NCBI GenBank assembly: GCA_026874595.1
Contig: CM049307.1
Span: forward strand, 25,148,362 to 25,212,361
DNA length: 64,000 bases
Direction: 5' to 3'
DNA from: Sipunculus nudus
Lineage: Eukaryota; Annelida; Sipuncula; Golfingiida; Sipunculidae
Under the pieces are notes generated by a model. That model did not search any database, was not told the origin of the DNA, and worked only from the letters and a program-made list of their open reading frames with translations. Of this stretch, positions 45,695-58,700 are shown in pieces; within the stretch, counting starts at the first letter, position 1, and each line of letters starts with the position of its first letter. Position numbers and translations under genes: made by a program.

Positions 45695-46547
45695 TTAATA
45701 CTTGCAAATAAAACGAGAACCGAGATGGCGAAACCTGAATGTGATACATTTATGGTACATATACAATAAAATAATTGGATCACTCATTAAAATATTCATT
45801 TTTCTTGGCCAATTACTTCACATGAACAATAGATAACTTATTATAATGGGATAAAAAGGAACTATCCTAAATATTAACCGGAAGACCTTTAAACTAAGAC
45901 AGGGAAACGCAACTACACGTACAATACTGATAAAATTTTCCAAGATGTTCGAGAAGATCGTTCATGGTCCAAGGTTCAGATATTGCCATAAGATCGATCC
46001 AGAACTGGTACTGTGAGATCATATCCGCGGTCTCGGATTCTACGGATGTCGGGGCAATGAAGGCTGAAAGTCTCGCGGACTGTCGCGTGTCTTGGTTGTA
46101 CTGAGGCCAAGTGAACGGGAATTGTCGGCCAGCACCAGGGTTACTAGGAAGAGGAAACAATATCAAGGAATAAAGAGATTTTCCCGGACGTTAAAGCAAT
46201 CTATTCATCTACCTTTTTTCGAGAATATATGTTCTTACTCTCCATATACATAAATGAAGTGTAGTTAATTCATGTAAGAAATTTCTTATGACCCATCTGT
46301 GAAGGACGTATGAGCTTGTTTATCAACAAGCTGTTAGTTAACACAGTACATGCTCCAACTCTGAAGAACGGAAAAACATGTCACCTAAGGTGGTTGTCTG
46401 CATACATATGTGCAGAAGTTAGTGTGCAAAACTCCCTTTGCAAAACTCTGGTTCTTCTGGCCTACCGCCAGATGGCCTTGTTGAATATGTTGCTATGGCC
46501 CTAACCCCTATATGTTATAAACGCGTGAGTATAAACAAAAGAAACAG

Positions 46548-46643
46548 TCTGTGTGCGGCGGATCGGCGTTTTTACCTTGTTTTTATAAAAAAGTTCAAGA
46601 GATTTCATAATCATAGACGTCATAATCGAAATAGCACCATTTA
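46548..46643. repeat. Dispersed repeat, copy 2
   Basis: Diverged, collinear relative of 19118-19223, in intron 4 of esterase pseudogene C. The rest of that intron (46144-46916) shows nothing else. Confidence 0.5.
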
Positions 46644-47649
46644 AATAAGAAAACGGGATTTTTGGCAAATCATTTTTACAAATCAAGCTACCTCAACAAT
46701 GAAACAATCTGTGTACTGCTCTAGTATTACATACATTTTAACAATGTTAACAGGTTGGGATGGGAAGCCTTCTACGGTATATATAATTATGTATAGCCAA
46801 CCATTCGAACAGACGTCTAACAAAAGAAAGGAACATTGACGCAGTAAGAATTACTCTGATAATTCATATTTTAACATACCTTTTTTCTTTTTCAAATTAA
46901 AAAAAAAAAGACTTACCCATTGTAAGCCAGATTATGACAGACAGTTTGCAGATTATTACGCATGCGCAAGTCGACAGGACTGAAATCTCCCAGATGTTCC
47001 TTGCGGAATTTTGAACGAAACACGGTGCCAAACCACGAACACAGGTCGTCTAAGTGGGAGCCGTTTACCCAGGGAAGGAACATTTGAAAGCTCTGTCGAT
47101 ACCGGAAGTTGTAGACAAACGTACGACCAGATCCACCTTCTGAACTGACACAAGAAAATATGGGTACAGGAATTTTCTGAGTGTTTTCACATGAAGGACA
47201 TTATACATGAGGGAGATTTGAATTAATTCAAACAAACTATTATATTAATTTCATATATATACTATAATGTTTGTTGGCAGTTAACTGGTGTACTGTAATT
47301 ACAAAAATTTGATATTACCCATAATAGCAGAATATTGATACCTATTTTATTATCACTATTACTATTATACTGTTATTGATTTTGCTTATGACCCTTTGTT
47401 CCAAGCCCCACGTGTCCCATGCCCTTCTAACTTGCTCTAAATTTGACAACTTTTCCTCGAAGGTCGCCGCCAGAAGAGAACTCATATAATCCCTGATTTC
47501 CGTACAAAATTTAAAAAAAAAGGATAATGCACATGTGCAATGCATCTAGCGAAACGTTTGGCCTGTGACAAATAAATGACTAAGTGACAGTGGAAGAACC
47601 TGGTTAGAAATTATGTTTGAATTTATATGTATCGTTAGGTACCTTGAAT

Positions 47650-47885
47650 GTCGGCTTCTGTGGTTCAGGGGTAGAGAACAGGACTCAAAGCCTGGAGTTC
47701 GTGAGTTCACATCTCAGCCAGGGCGGTGAGATTTTCACGGTCCGCCCCTATCCAAGGGAGAGGGCTATACATGCTTAATGGGAAGGCTGTGTCCCACAGC
47801 CGTGTATCACTCACATATGTGTGCGTCTTTGGGGGATCCTCGGTGTTATGAACCATCAGTGTGGATGATCACACACGCAGGACCC
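47650..47885 (+). mobile_element. Candidate tRNA-derived SINE
   Basis: The head reads TGTGGTTCAGGGGTAGA, like a pol III A box. A CAGG/CCTG stem around a seven- or eight-base loop and a GAGTTCACATCTC B-box-like segment follow about 35 bp later. A non-tRNA body follows, with GATCACACACGCAGG near its end. The head is too degenerate and lacks a full acceptor stem, so I do not call a tRNA gene. It lies in intron 3 of pseudogene C. Confidence 0.45.
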
Positions 47886-49962
47886 GTAGATGCGTTAGAC
47901 ACCGGGCATGGGTGCCACCAGGATACAAAAATAATACGATAGGAAGCGAGTGCTACCGCCCTGTCACGTAGCCAATACCAAATCTGAACTGTGCAGATGT
48001 ACATACTTAGATTAAGAATTGGGTAAGTGAGCATAATAAAATGGAGGCGGTTACCGCCACCAAAAATAAAAATTAAAGAAATATACCTTGAATGAAGAGA
48101 CGTCTCTAGGAAAGCAGGGGAATTATACCACCAATCAGTGACCACATGCTTCCCAGCAAGGGCTCGAGTTACTACGTCATCACTTGTCAGACCAAGGAAC
48201 CTTGCTTTTATGATATCCAAGGTGCTGTTGACTTCGGCAGGTGGAAGTATGTACAAAAGGGTCCTCCTTATAAACGCATCCAGTTCTTCCTTGGTTTCCG
48301 CTACACCATAATCACTGATTTTCAAACCAAAGAGATTCCGAATTATGAAACCGGCTCCATCATGGTAGTTTGCACCTATTAGATAGTCATAAGCTCCCAG
48401 TATGCCAGAAGCGAAGCCTTCTATGGGATGTTGCTGAACAAACCCCCCGTCAATGGCTGGGGACCACATTAGATTATAACCAGCAAGGGCTATGGATACT
48501 ATTGCTCATTCGTCGATATCGTGTGCATCTTGCTGTCGAAACATGCAACCATGTCAGCGGTGTATTTCGTAGGACAGCCGAGCCAGTCAGCCAGTAGTTC
48601 CGTGTACTGGCGGGCTCCTCGATTGCGACCTATGTATCCAGTTGCTGATCCGCTAATTGCTAAGGCGCGGTGAAAGAGGTTGCGAGTTTGCAGAGATGCC
48701 ACTGTATGACTGAGCATAGCGCCCCCTGCTGATTGACCATTTATAGTAACCCGTCTAGGATCACCTTCAAAAGCTGCAATGTTGTCTCTAATCCACTCCA
48801 GTGCTGCCTTGCAGTCCCATAAACCATAATTTCCGGGGATATGGGAGTCTTCAGTGCTCGGCCAACCGATGCTGCTCAACCGGTAGTTGAAGGATACGGT
48901 GTAGCCGTCAGCTTGGTGACCTAGTTCGCACTCCGGATAAATGGCCCCGGTTCCGAACATTTACGCACCTCCGTAGTAAAAGAGCATAACGGTGCAACTC
49001 GGTCTGTAAAACAGGACAGTTTTACTAAAACTAGCAAGAAAGTAACACTTGTTTAGAATATAACCATGTAAAAGGTAGAACCTGCACGTCTCCTTTGTAT
49101 GGTAATAGCAACAAAGATAATAGAATAGATCGCAGTAGAGCCAATACCCTCGTGAAGGCAAAATAATCTGATTATTTTCGTCTTTTTATTTGGATCGGAT
49201 CCAGTATTTAAATTTCTTTTCCTGGTTATTTTCTACCGTCCCCAAAATATCGCGAAAATCTGTAAATCTGTACAATAATCCTTCTAGCTTGTTGCAATAC
49301 CAACTAGAGACAATTGAAAACAAAACCTCCTCGTTGTGGTAACAGTACCCTGCTTGAACACCGCCAGGTACCCAGACATTTAGGAACAGACAATCTTCAC
49401 ATGTGGCGTTGAATATTACATCTAACTCTGGATAATTCACAGTGGCAGTGTGGATACAGTTAGTGGAGAACTGTATTGCGTTCGTTACTCTCTCCCAGGC
49501 GGACGGGGGTTGGGTGGCTGCCATCTGAGTGGTCGTCCGGGCGAGGCACCGAAAGGCATCCCAAGTAACTCATCGCAAACGTTTCCTTATGTACGAAGGG
49601 AGAATACATTAGTCATATTTTAGTTTTACTTTTTAATATGCCCTGTACTGGTTTAAATTGAAATGGACCGATTAAACAGTAAGGCAATAAATCTCTTCTT
49701 TTTTAACCCAGTTGTAGGACAAATGGCATATTAAGATTATGATTTTTTAATGACAATAAAATCTTAAGGATGCAGTGGATAACCATAAGACACTTTGTGA
49801 CAGATTATGAATATGGATTTATATGAATATTAACGAATTGATAGTTTATGGATAGAATTCAGAAATTTACCAAAGTAAATCTCGTCGAACAAAACCTAAT
49901 GTTATCCGATACAGTATACAAATGTACATCTGAAATTAAACTTAAGCTACAATTTTATTATA

Positions 49963-51250
49963 CAGTGAAACCTGTCTAAAGCGGACAGTCAAGGGACTCA
50001 ATTATTTTGTCCTTAATAGTGAGGTGTCCTTATTAGGCAGGTTGACCTTGGTTGATAACTAGGGGATTATAAATAAAGACAACGAACAGGTGCAAGGACG
50101 AGTTAATTGTATTTTATCAGATTCCATGTATATGTAATACATATTCATGCACACATCCTTCATTCGATATTCACATACAAACTGTTATTATTTTTACTTA
50201 TCTCAAGTGGTGAACAATATAAGGAGAAAAGTCTATGAAGACATCCGTAAAAACAATGTTCATATGCACGTGTACGCTCTTTTTCGCTGATTCACTGAGT
50301 CGAATAAGCTTGACTTTCTCAGATAGCTTGGGCTCCCGTGTGGTGCCACCTGGCGGCATTGCCTAAAACTGTCTTTGTTCAGCTGTCCAAATGCGATAAT
50401 CTCAAAGATAATGACGACGTTGATAATGCTGAGATTGTAATGGGTACGAACCTGGGAACATTCGTTTTTTTATAGGTGAATGTAGCTTTGGCCTAAAATA
50501 AACTTTCTTTGATGATGGTTGTTTGGTTTGATTTGCTTTAATGTTGAAGGCACCCGAGATTAAACGAACCCCGAGGAGCTTGTGCAAGGTGGCATGGTAC
50601 AAACAGCTACGGAGCGAGCAGATGTTTGACACTGAGCAGATCAGTTTGAGATATACTGAGCAAAACCGATAAATTAATATCAAACAGCCTGCTATAACAA
50701 AGTGGCTAATTTTACAGTTAGATACTTGTTGGTGAGATCAGGGACGCATGGGTAATCGGTAGCCGTTTAATCAATTTAATGACCCCGTGGTCGCGCGAAA
50801 ATATGCAGCTTCGCAACGTGTGAATGATCAACCGTGAAATAAAGTCACACGATGTTTATCGCATCATATTTGCTGTGTTTAACTTAGGAGCACATCACTT
50901 CGTGACAGAAGCACGGACACGCATTAAGGTAACAACTGGGGATTGCATAACCCTATGTGTTCCAGTCCGAGACACAACAACAGTACAGGTGGTCTTTGAT
51001 GTTGCCCGGGACGAGTGATCAGTGTCCGCCGATAGTGGCGTATCGTGTCCGCATTTGTCTAGTTCATTTACTCTTAGAATGTTGGTTTGAGTTGAAATCT
51101 GCAGTCCGTTGTCCGCAGTAGTGAGGTGTCCGCCTTACAGAGGTTCCGCTTATGCATAACATATAGGGAATTTTGAAGGGACTTAACTATCTTGTCCGTT
51201 ATAGCCAGTTGTCCGCCTAAGTGTGGTGTCCGTTAGACCAGTTTTCACTG
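49963..51250. mobile_element. pogo/Tigger-like non-autonomous DNA transposon
   Basis: Ends are inverted: CAGTGAAACCTGTCTAA at the left, and the reverse complement of the right end reads CAGTGAAAACTGGTCTAA. Both continue with related GCGGACA and AAGGGACT segments. The element is flanked by TA on both sides (49961-49962, 51251-51252). Sub-terminal TGTCCGCAGTAGTGAGGTGT-type repeats lie inside. No transposase frame is recognisable over its 1288 bp, so it would depend on an enzyme supplied elsewhere. It lies in intron 1 of pseudogene C. Confidence 0.75.
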
Positions 51251-51252
51251 TA

Positions 51253-52342
51253 TTGTGAATTCTTAAAATAATTTTGAAATTCCATTGATCCATTAAATAA
51301 AGATTTGATGGGAAAAGATAGCGTAGCTCTTGTCTTATTTTCTCTTTCCTGCACAAGGACTTTCTCAAGAAGAAATCTCTTACATATAATTTCGTATTCT
51401 TTCCCCAAAGGTAATGCCACCAAGTTTCCTAATAATAGATGTGATGTGATTATAAAGGCATGTATAATTGTTGTCAGCCTCTGCCGACTGCCTCCTGGTA
51501 CCAAGATATCTCAAACACCTACTTTTGCAAGCCATAATAACCGTTTACATTTTTTCACAGAAAAGTCCGAAAACATGAACACGTTTATAGATTTTAAAGT
51601 TAAAAATTCTTCGAGCAAAGGAAATTTAAATGAGTGTGCATCAAGTAAAGATAATTTTGAAATTTTTTTTCACAAATAGAAATCGTTCCCCACAATGTAA
51701 GAAATCGGAAATGTGAAGACTAATCTTATAGATCGTGTGCCTAGTGTGTCAGCTGTAGGTGGCACCGTCTGTATTTACCTCTTTCTGCGAAGGAACACAA
51801 TATTTTTACTTTTCCACAACATTTCGGTAAGGACCTTTGCCAGGTTACCATTCTTAATAAGGAAAATCAAAGGTTATCTTACTGACCCCGTTTTTATGAT
51901 GCGATTACGGTCCACACAAGGCTAGTAAAATATTAGATGTTTGCAATCACCGAGCGATCACGACGGCCACAACTGAGTGATAATGTGAAAACAATAAATA
52001 TCAAGTTGATATTTGTCACTCACTTAAGATTAATATTGTGCCCAACCTTTTTTTAAAAAAAGATGCCATTATTGAGATCTAGCGAAAACATGGACAAAAG
52101 AAAGAAATAAAAAAGAAAAGAAATTGTGTTATATGTTCTTGCACTCTGAGGGTCCTCAGACAGTCCACTCTCAAACAATTTAGACCCAAATATTGATATA
52201 GATAAAAAAAAGCCCTTTAAACCTCCCCACCCTAAAGGGGGAGACTTGAAGAACTGCAGATGGAAAGAGTCTAGCCAGGGCGTTTAAACCCCATGGTGGA
52301 CCATGTATGAGTCGATGTAAGATTCATGCGTGGCTTTAGAAC
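51253..52342. other. Rest of intron 1 of pseudogene C
   Basis: AT-rich, with short open frames of no recognisable family. Nothing further supported. Confidence 0.4.
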
Positions 52343-53199
52343 CTGACGAATCCTGCTTTCTGCTGCCAACAATCTGTCCCACTGTAGTATTGACCATAGT
52401 GCTTGAAGTCTGACCACGACTGCCCTCAGTAAGGGACAAAAGGAACGACAACAAAGTTACAAAACGGCTTCATCATGAATAGTTGTACATTGGTAGCCAG
52501 AGAAGCAGGACGTATCTATGACATATCCACCGCATGACGAAATTATGCAACACATGATCAACATATGGTACTTTCACACATTTTTATCACTGCGACCCAT
52601 GTTATCATGTTCGAGATCTGTAACTGTTATATCTGTTTAGTCTTTCTTATAAGATAGCATGACGCAATCGTCAGAAACAAAAATAGAAAATTGCTTCGTT
52701 TGATTCACTATAGGCAGGGATCGTAATCATTTGAATTTTTCACCTTTCCAACAGAAAGCTTTTAATACAGGTATATGCACACTTGCATGCAAAAAGAACC
52801 GAATGTTTTCCCTCTGATACAAGAACTGGATGTTTTCCCTCTGATATAAGAAACACGATTGTGCAGGGAAAAAACATGAAAATACATAAGAGATGATGGC
52901 ATAAATGCCGGAAAGTATAAGAAATTATAGACCATTTTTATAGGGAAATAAAGGAAATATACGAAGTCGGTGGAAGACCACCTGTAACATATTCCTTTTG
53001 TGTGTGTGTGTCATGCTTGTTACTACTTGTATGCTGTAAATGATAGGTGTATGATGCGCAGGGCACCAATTCTTACAGGTGATTCACACAAGAGAAAACT
53101 GGATCAAGGGATTTCGTTGGAGTAGATTGCTGAATGAAGATCATAATCTACAGAATATGATGAAGGATTATAGCGTGGAATGCCAGGTATATCTTTAGG

Positions 53200-53510
53200 A
53201 CATTTTAGAACTGCACAGACTTGTAATCAAGCATTCTGTCAGTACACAATTGCCTTTTATTGTAGTTGAATACCAATAGACCAGAGTCATCAGAGAGAGA
53301 GAGAGGTAATTTAATTTTTTTATAAATATAGCTTGCTCATGAGTAAATTATGCATTTTAGAACTGCACAGACTTGGAATCAAGGGTTCTCTGTCAGTACA
53401 CTACACAATTGCCCATAAGCATAGTAGTTGAATACCAATAGACCAGGAACATCAGAGAGTGAGAGGTAATTTAATTTTTTATAAATATAGCTTACTTATG
53501 AGTAAATTAT
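53200..53510. repeat. Direct tandem duplication of about 150 bp
   Basis: The segments 53203-53350 and 53353-53510 share TTTTAGAACTGCACAGACTTG, TTGAATACCAATAGACCAG and AGAGAGGTAATTTAATTTTT in the same order, so one is a copy of the other. The wider spacer between pseudogene C and esterase D (52477-55248) shows no other gene or element. Confidence 0.8.
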
Positions 53511-55248
53511 GAATGACAATATCGTGTTTAGGCTTGGTATGAGTGATCAAATAAATTCAGTTAAATTCATGCTCATAAACGTGTTTTATTCAGTCTATAA
53601 TGGGAAAAAAACTTTAAATCTTAGAAGTGAAAATACTCAGAGTAACATTTGCACATTTTCCATTTACAACTGCACAGAGGTCATTAAAACATACCTTGTA
53701 GTTTGATATGGTATTATTCAAGGCATTTTATCCATATGTAATAATAATAATTAAAAGCCTGCACAAGAGGTTCTTTTGGTGTTCCGAAGGACTACAGATG
53801 GGCCATATCGGATGCCCTAGAATGTCTTCATTATATCTTTCCAGAATATCAACCGAGCAATGTAGGACCTCTGGTAAATTAAATCTGAATTGTATTATGC
53901 TTATGTTCTGGTATATTGTCATGTTTATCAAATATCTCTTCCCTGATGGCTTCTAAAATTGGAAACCGTTGGAACAATATTTAGTTGGATTTTAATATAA
54001 AAAAAAGTTACGACGGCATAATGAACTAAATTCAAGTTTATTGAGTTAATTGCTTTTTTATTTGTATTTCTGATTGAATTATTCTTTTTAAACAAATGTT
54101 GATATTTTCAAGAGAAAAGGCGTAGCCGTGATGAATATATCTGTTTACCTTGTGTTTGTTTGAATAATTTTAACAAAACACACTGTGACCTGGTTCTTGC
54201 AGTTCGTGTGTTTCGCACTGAATCCTAAGACATATTATACTTTACACTAGAACGTCATTCTTGAAAGATAAATGCACAGGTGTCAACGTAAAGTGTCCAG
54301 GGCAGTTATGTTCATTCAACATTCTGAGCTATATGCACCAGATTACGGCTCAGCTAAAACTGATAAAGATTAATAAGAAAACCCAATTTATAATTGTATA
54401 TTTAATAACATAATTCAGAGAGGTTGCGGAATTTGGACGGCAAATAATATACACTTTCCTGGACTGCCTCCATACCAGGCACAGCTAGAAATTGAATTAT
54501 ACAAGTACACAAGCTTTGACCAAGGATTTGCCCAAAATAATGACATGTCTGTGGTCGGCGTGATTATCGAACGTTACGATTTGTAGAAATGACCCAATAT
54601 GAAAAGTTGGCCCATTCTGCGCAGAATCGGACTCACAAGAATACGACTCTGCTGGTTAGGGTTTGTAGACTTAAAAATCTGCCACCTTAAATTCACCGCG
54701 GATTATGGATACCCCAGAAGATATAGACCTATATGTAATGAAGAACGTAATATAGTCCGTCAGGGAATAAATAATATTTTGTTAGCATTTGCATGTGAAA
54801 TCTTAACAGAAGGTGTTTCCTTGAAATGTACAAATTTGTATTTTTAAAAAATTGACAGTTGAGACAAGTGGTCCCGCCCGTCTAACACTGCCAGATTAGA
54901 ATAGATTTGTTTTGAGTAGAAACGACCTGTGGCGGAGAGGTGAGAGGTGGTGTGATAAGTACAACCATTCAACAGGGGATGAATAAGTATTGTTTAAACT
55001 TAAGTTGAATAGCTGTTCACCTGGTCTATGTGTGTAACGAAAGTGCAGGAATATTCGAACCGTCACTGGATGTTTTAAGATAATGATATCGCATGAACAA
55101 CTTATCTTATGACAGCTTTCTGCTGACTACTTTTTAAGACTGCATCTAACTTCAAATTACGTCAAGACAATTTGCCCATGACACTAACAACCATATGAAT
55201 TCTATATAAATGATATTATTTATTATATCAATTTCAGCTTCATCACTC

Positions 55249-55660
55249 TTAGTGTGTGGGATAGGTTTTCCATTTCTGCCGATTGACCTCTGTAATACAA
55301 TAATAATAATAATTATCGTTTATTTTTTTTAATTATCCTATATTTGCATGTTTATTGGTATACTGACCACCGCATTTTGTTCCTCATATAATATGCGTAA
55401 AAACATGATGATTTTTCAAATATTCACTCGAATTGTATTACTTTACATGGTTGGTAAATAATTAACTTTACTTTTCTTAATGCGCGATTAAATTATCCTG
55501 TAAAATATGAAGTTGGTAAATGTGCGGGTGTGTTGCAGGTCTGCACGAAATGGAATACGCACCTCTGCGAACCCGGGCTCTGTAGAAGGCTGTAAATATG
55601 AAAAATAAATAGTTTAAACTATGTTCTCCTTCAAAGAATTATTGTCTCTTGTTTCTTACC

Positions 55661-55705
<45 letters not shown>

Positions 55706-58700
55706 ACATATTACTCTTTTATTGTATGCAGCAGTTTTACCTGTGTATGTGCAGCGCTAGCATTGTCCGTTGCTATGGCGGCATAGCCCGTCCGAAACTT
55801 GGGTTCTGACGTGTAAAAACAGTGGTCATGCTAGTCTGGGGCTTTCTCGCCTGGCCGAGCCGGTCCGGGCCTGCCCACGTGTGAACCCTAATATGTAGAA
55901 ACACAGCGTTCGTTGTCCTCGATGTTTCCTGTAAGGTGTGTATTATGGATTCTTTAGATTGTTCGGGAAATGGAAAGTTCTCGGCTTAAGGTGAAAAGTT
56001 ATAAATAAGGGGCTGTGTTTAGAAGTGAGGGGATAGATATATTCCAGCGGACACAGAAGAGTGTAAGTCAGTTTGTAGACATTTTCCTATATTACGGCAG
56101 TTATAGCTTTTCTTCGAATTTGTAACGGATTTTAATTAGTCTTCAGTTTTCCTTTGGGATCACTATCAGAACTTCACTTTTGGATTACAACAATTTGATT
56201 TTGTGATTGAAATGGACTGTTATTCTCTGAGAAGATTTATGTACTGTTCATCTGGATTATATGCTTTAAAAGACTTTTTGTCGCTGTGACAGTGGTGGTA
56301 TCAAGGTACTATACACTTTATTTATATACTTGTATTGATTTACTGTTGTACTGTTGTTATACTGTGTAATTGTACCGATTAAGTGTATTGTAATGTTAGG
56401 ATTGTTTTAAGAATAAATTATAATTATTTGTTTAAAAAAACCCACTGACTTCTTTATTCATCCACCTAGACATTTCACGCTGCCTAGTGTTACAGAATGT
56501 GAAATTTTTTATCTCCATTACAAAATTTATGTTAGTCACTACTACGTGAACTGTTGATATTTGGTTCCGTAACAATATATATATATACTCAGAATATAAA
56601 ATATTCATTTAAAATACTCTTTCTCGTATCAATAAACATTAAGACTTGTAAACTTAAATACATCATCGCAGAATGCAGTGTCCACTGACATTATCATTCC
56701 GCGTAATATTCCAAGGATATGGACCCCTGCCCTTCCCCTACCCTTTTTCAACCGCCGCAACCTAATTCAAATCACTTTTAAGAACTAGATCCATCCCTTA
56801 CCTTTTACGGACATGAATACCTTTTTTAGGGTTTTCTCATATGTCTACTTGGTTTGGACCCCTTTAAAAAAATCCTGGATCCGCCCCTGTGATCGTATGT
56901 TATATTCAGACTGAGGGTTTTATCAGAGGGAAATCAGGGCTCCAACATGAACATCGGCGGTTTATACCAGCTGTCGTGTTACCTTTAGTATTTAGATAGC
57001 AGAATCGGATCTGGGGTGGGGGGTTTAGTCCCATCCTTTTTTCAGACTTTTCAGTCAACGCAACCTTTTTTTAAGAGTTACGGTTCAAGACCACTTTTTG
57101 CGGCCCCCCCCCCTCCGGACTTGGGGACCTTTTTTTTAGGTTTTGCATTAGTCCTTCTGGGTTGGACCCCCTTTTCCTAAATCCTGGATCCACCCCCAGA
57201 TTGTATCTGTGGAAAGTTAGATGTCGCTATTCTGGTTATTATTAAACATTATAATAGCGAGGAACTTTCTTTCAGTCATCGCACTTTGCATCTCTCGCTG
57301 ACTTAACTGAGCAGATATAATCACCACCGATTGCGCATTTTTCTAATGGTGCTATATCGCAAACTATTCCCATTGCAGGTTCATTCGTGCATAAGTGAGT
57401 GTACTTTTTTTAATATTCCTTGATTATGTTCCTGAATCCGGAAACTAATCGATTCTTCACAGGCCCATTCCTAAAAAAACCCGGAAATATCACAAAAATC
57501 CAATCATGACTGCATGGTTGTTTTATTCATGTTTATATTTAAAGTTTGCATACTATGCAGGATATACCCAGTACAAAAAATAATGATCTCAAGACTCAAG
57601 TTGGAAAGTGTAGGAGAAGAGTATCAGTGTAATTTATATAAGCGCCCCCATAGTGGCAGATGTCATGCAAGCGGCCATGTTTGATCAAACGACAGGCTGT
57701 TTCTGAGTATTAAGGAGGTTTCAGACCCTAAAATATGAAAGTTATAACATTTGAGCCAACGATCGGAGTGTATGGATACCGATACCACTACAAGCGAAGA
57801 CAGTTCAGCTTGTATATGCTTGGATGAAAGCATACCCTCCTAGCGGAGTCAAAATATCGACGTTTGGGGATAATTGGTGGTTAATAGCCGGACCACTGTG
57901 ACCTGGCATGTCACGGGTACACACAGGTGGCACTTCGGGGTCAGGGAACTGAAATAGACATCCTTTGCAAGCACCGGGTTGTAAATTTCACTGTTTTCAC
58001 AGAATAAACGTGCGGCTGTCGGTACAAGACGTAGTTAATTTCACTTTTTGGTCCAGCTTACGTTACTTCACTGAACACCTGTGGGTCGATGACCACTTTA
58101 ATTCACGTATTTTCAATGCATGTATAATATTTGTTATATAGTGTTCGATTCCTAAAAGCGAACACGTTTTTAAGTTATAGCAATCCGAACTGTGACAACA
58201 TAAAATCAAGTTTGCTATCAGTAACGACACCCGACTTGCGACATTGTGTTCATGAATGCATGTCTTATGTTGTAAACAAACACACACACGAACGGGAAAG
58301 AACGCATACCCTACTCGCAGAGGCAAATTAATATCGAAAATATTTTGTTGACAAAAGGTCGTGTCACCTCGTCTCTATACGTAACCTCAATTCATAATCT
58401 CTCCTGGGATTTCGACTTCATGTACACCTCATTTCTATTAAATAAATCCAGTATATTCATGTATTTAATGACATAGACGGGGCGGATAAAGGGGCAACCC
58501 CTCCCTCTTCCACCTTAAATTTGTGAGAAAACATCATCATAATGCTGCCCCTGACTGTATCATTGTACGGTTATAGTTTCAATTTTAAAAGGTTCTACTG
58601 GATAGCCCCCCTCACACCCCACCCTCAGCTTTTTGGCCTACATAAAAACCAACCCACCAAATACGAAAAACCAGTTCTCAACTGCCCCTGATACTGTGTT

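Larger units (their letters stand above)
35067..52476 (-). pseudogene. Carboxylesterase/cholinesterase-like pseudogene, copy C, interrupted by a retrotransposon
   Basis: All eight exons of the family are present: 52343-52473, 49349-49585, 48087-49003, 46917-47144, 45923-46143, 35909-36007, 35644-35670, 35067-35107. Lesions seen by comparison with copy B: exon 1 is two bases short, so the signal peptide runs to an early stop; exon 2 lacks one base near 49515; exon 3 has TAA at 48961-48963, a one-base deletion near 48530 and TGA at 48506-48508. Exons 4-8 remain open, with normal lengths and splice sites, and GQSAGG is still readable in exon 3. Intron 5 holds the complete LTR retrotransposon at 36089-45694. 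Loss of function need not be due to that insertion, since the exon lesions are elsewhere. Expression of a short product from the open 3' exons cannot be excluded. Confidence 0.9.

Noticed and set aside
47655-47740. A tRNA gene
   Set aside because: A- and B-box-like segments are present but no proper acceptor stem or complete cloverleaf can be drawn; a SINE head fits better.
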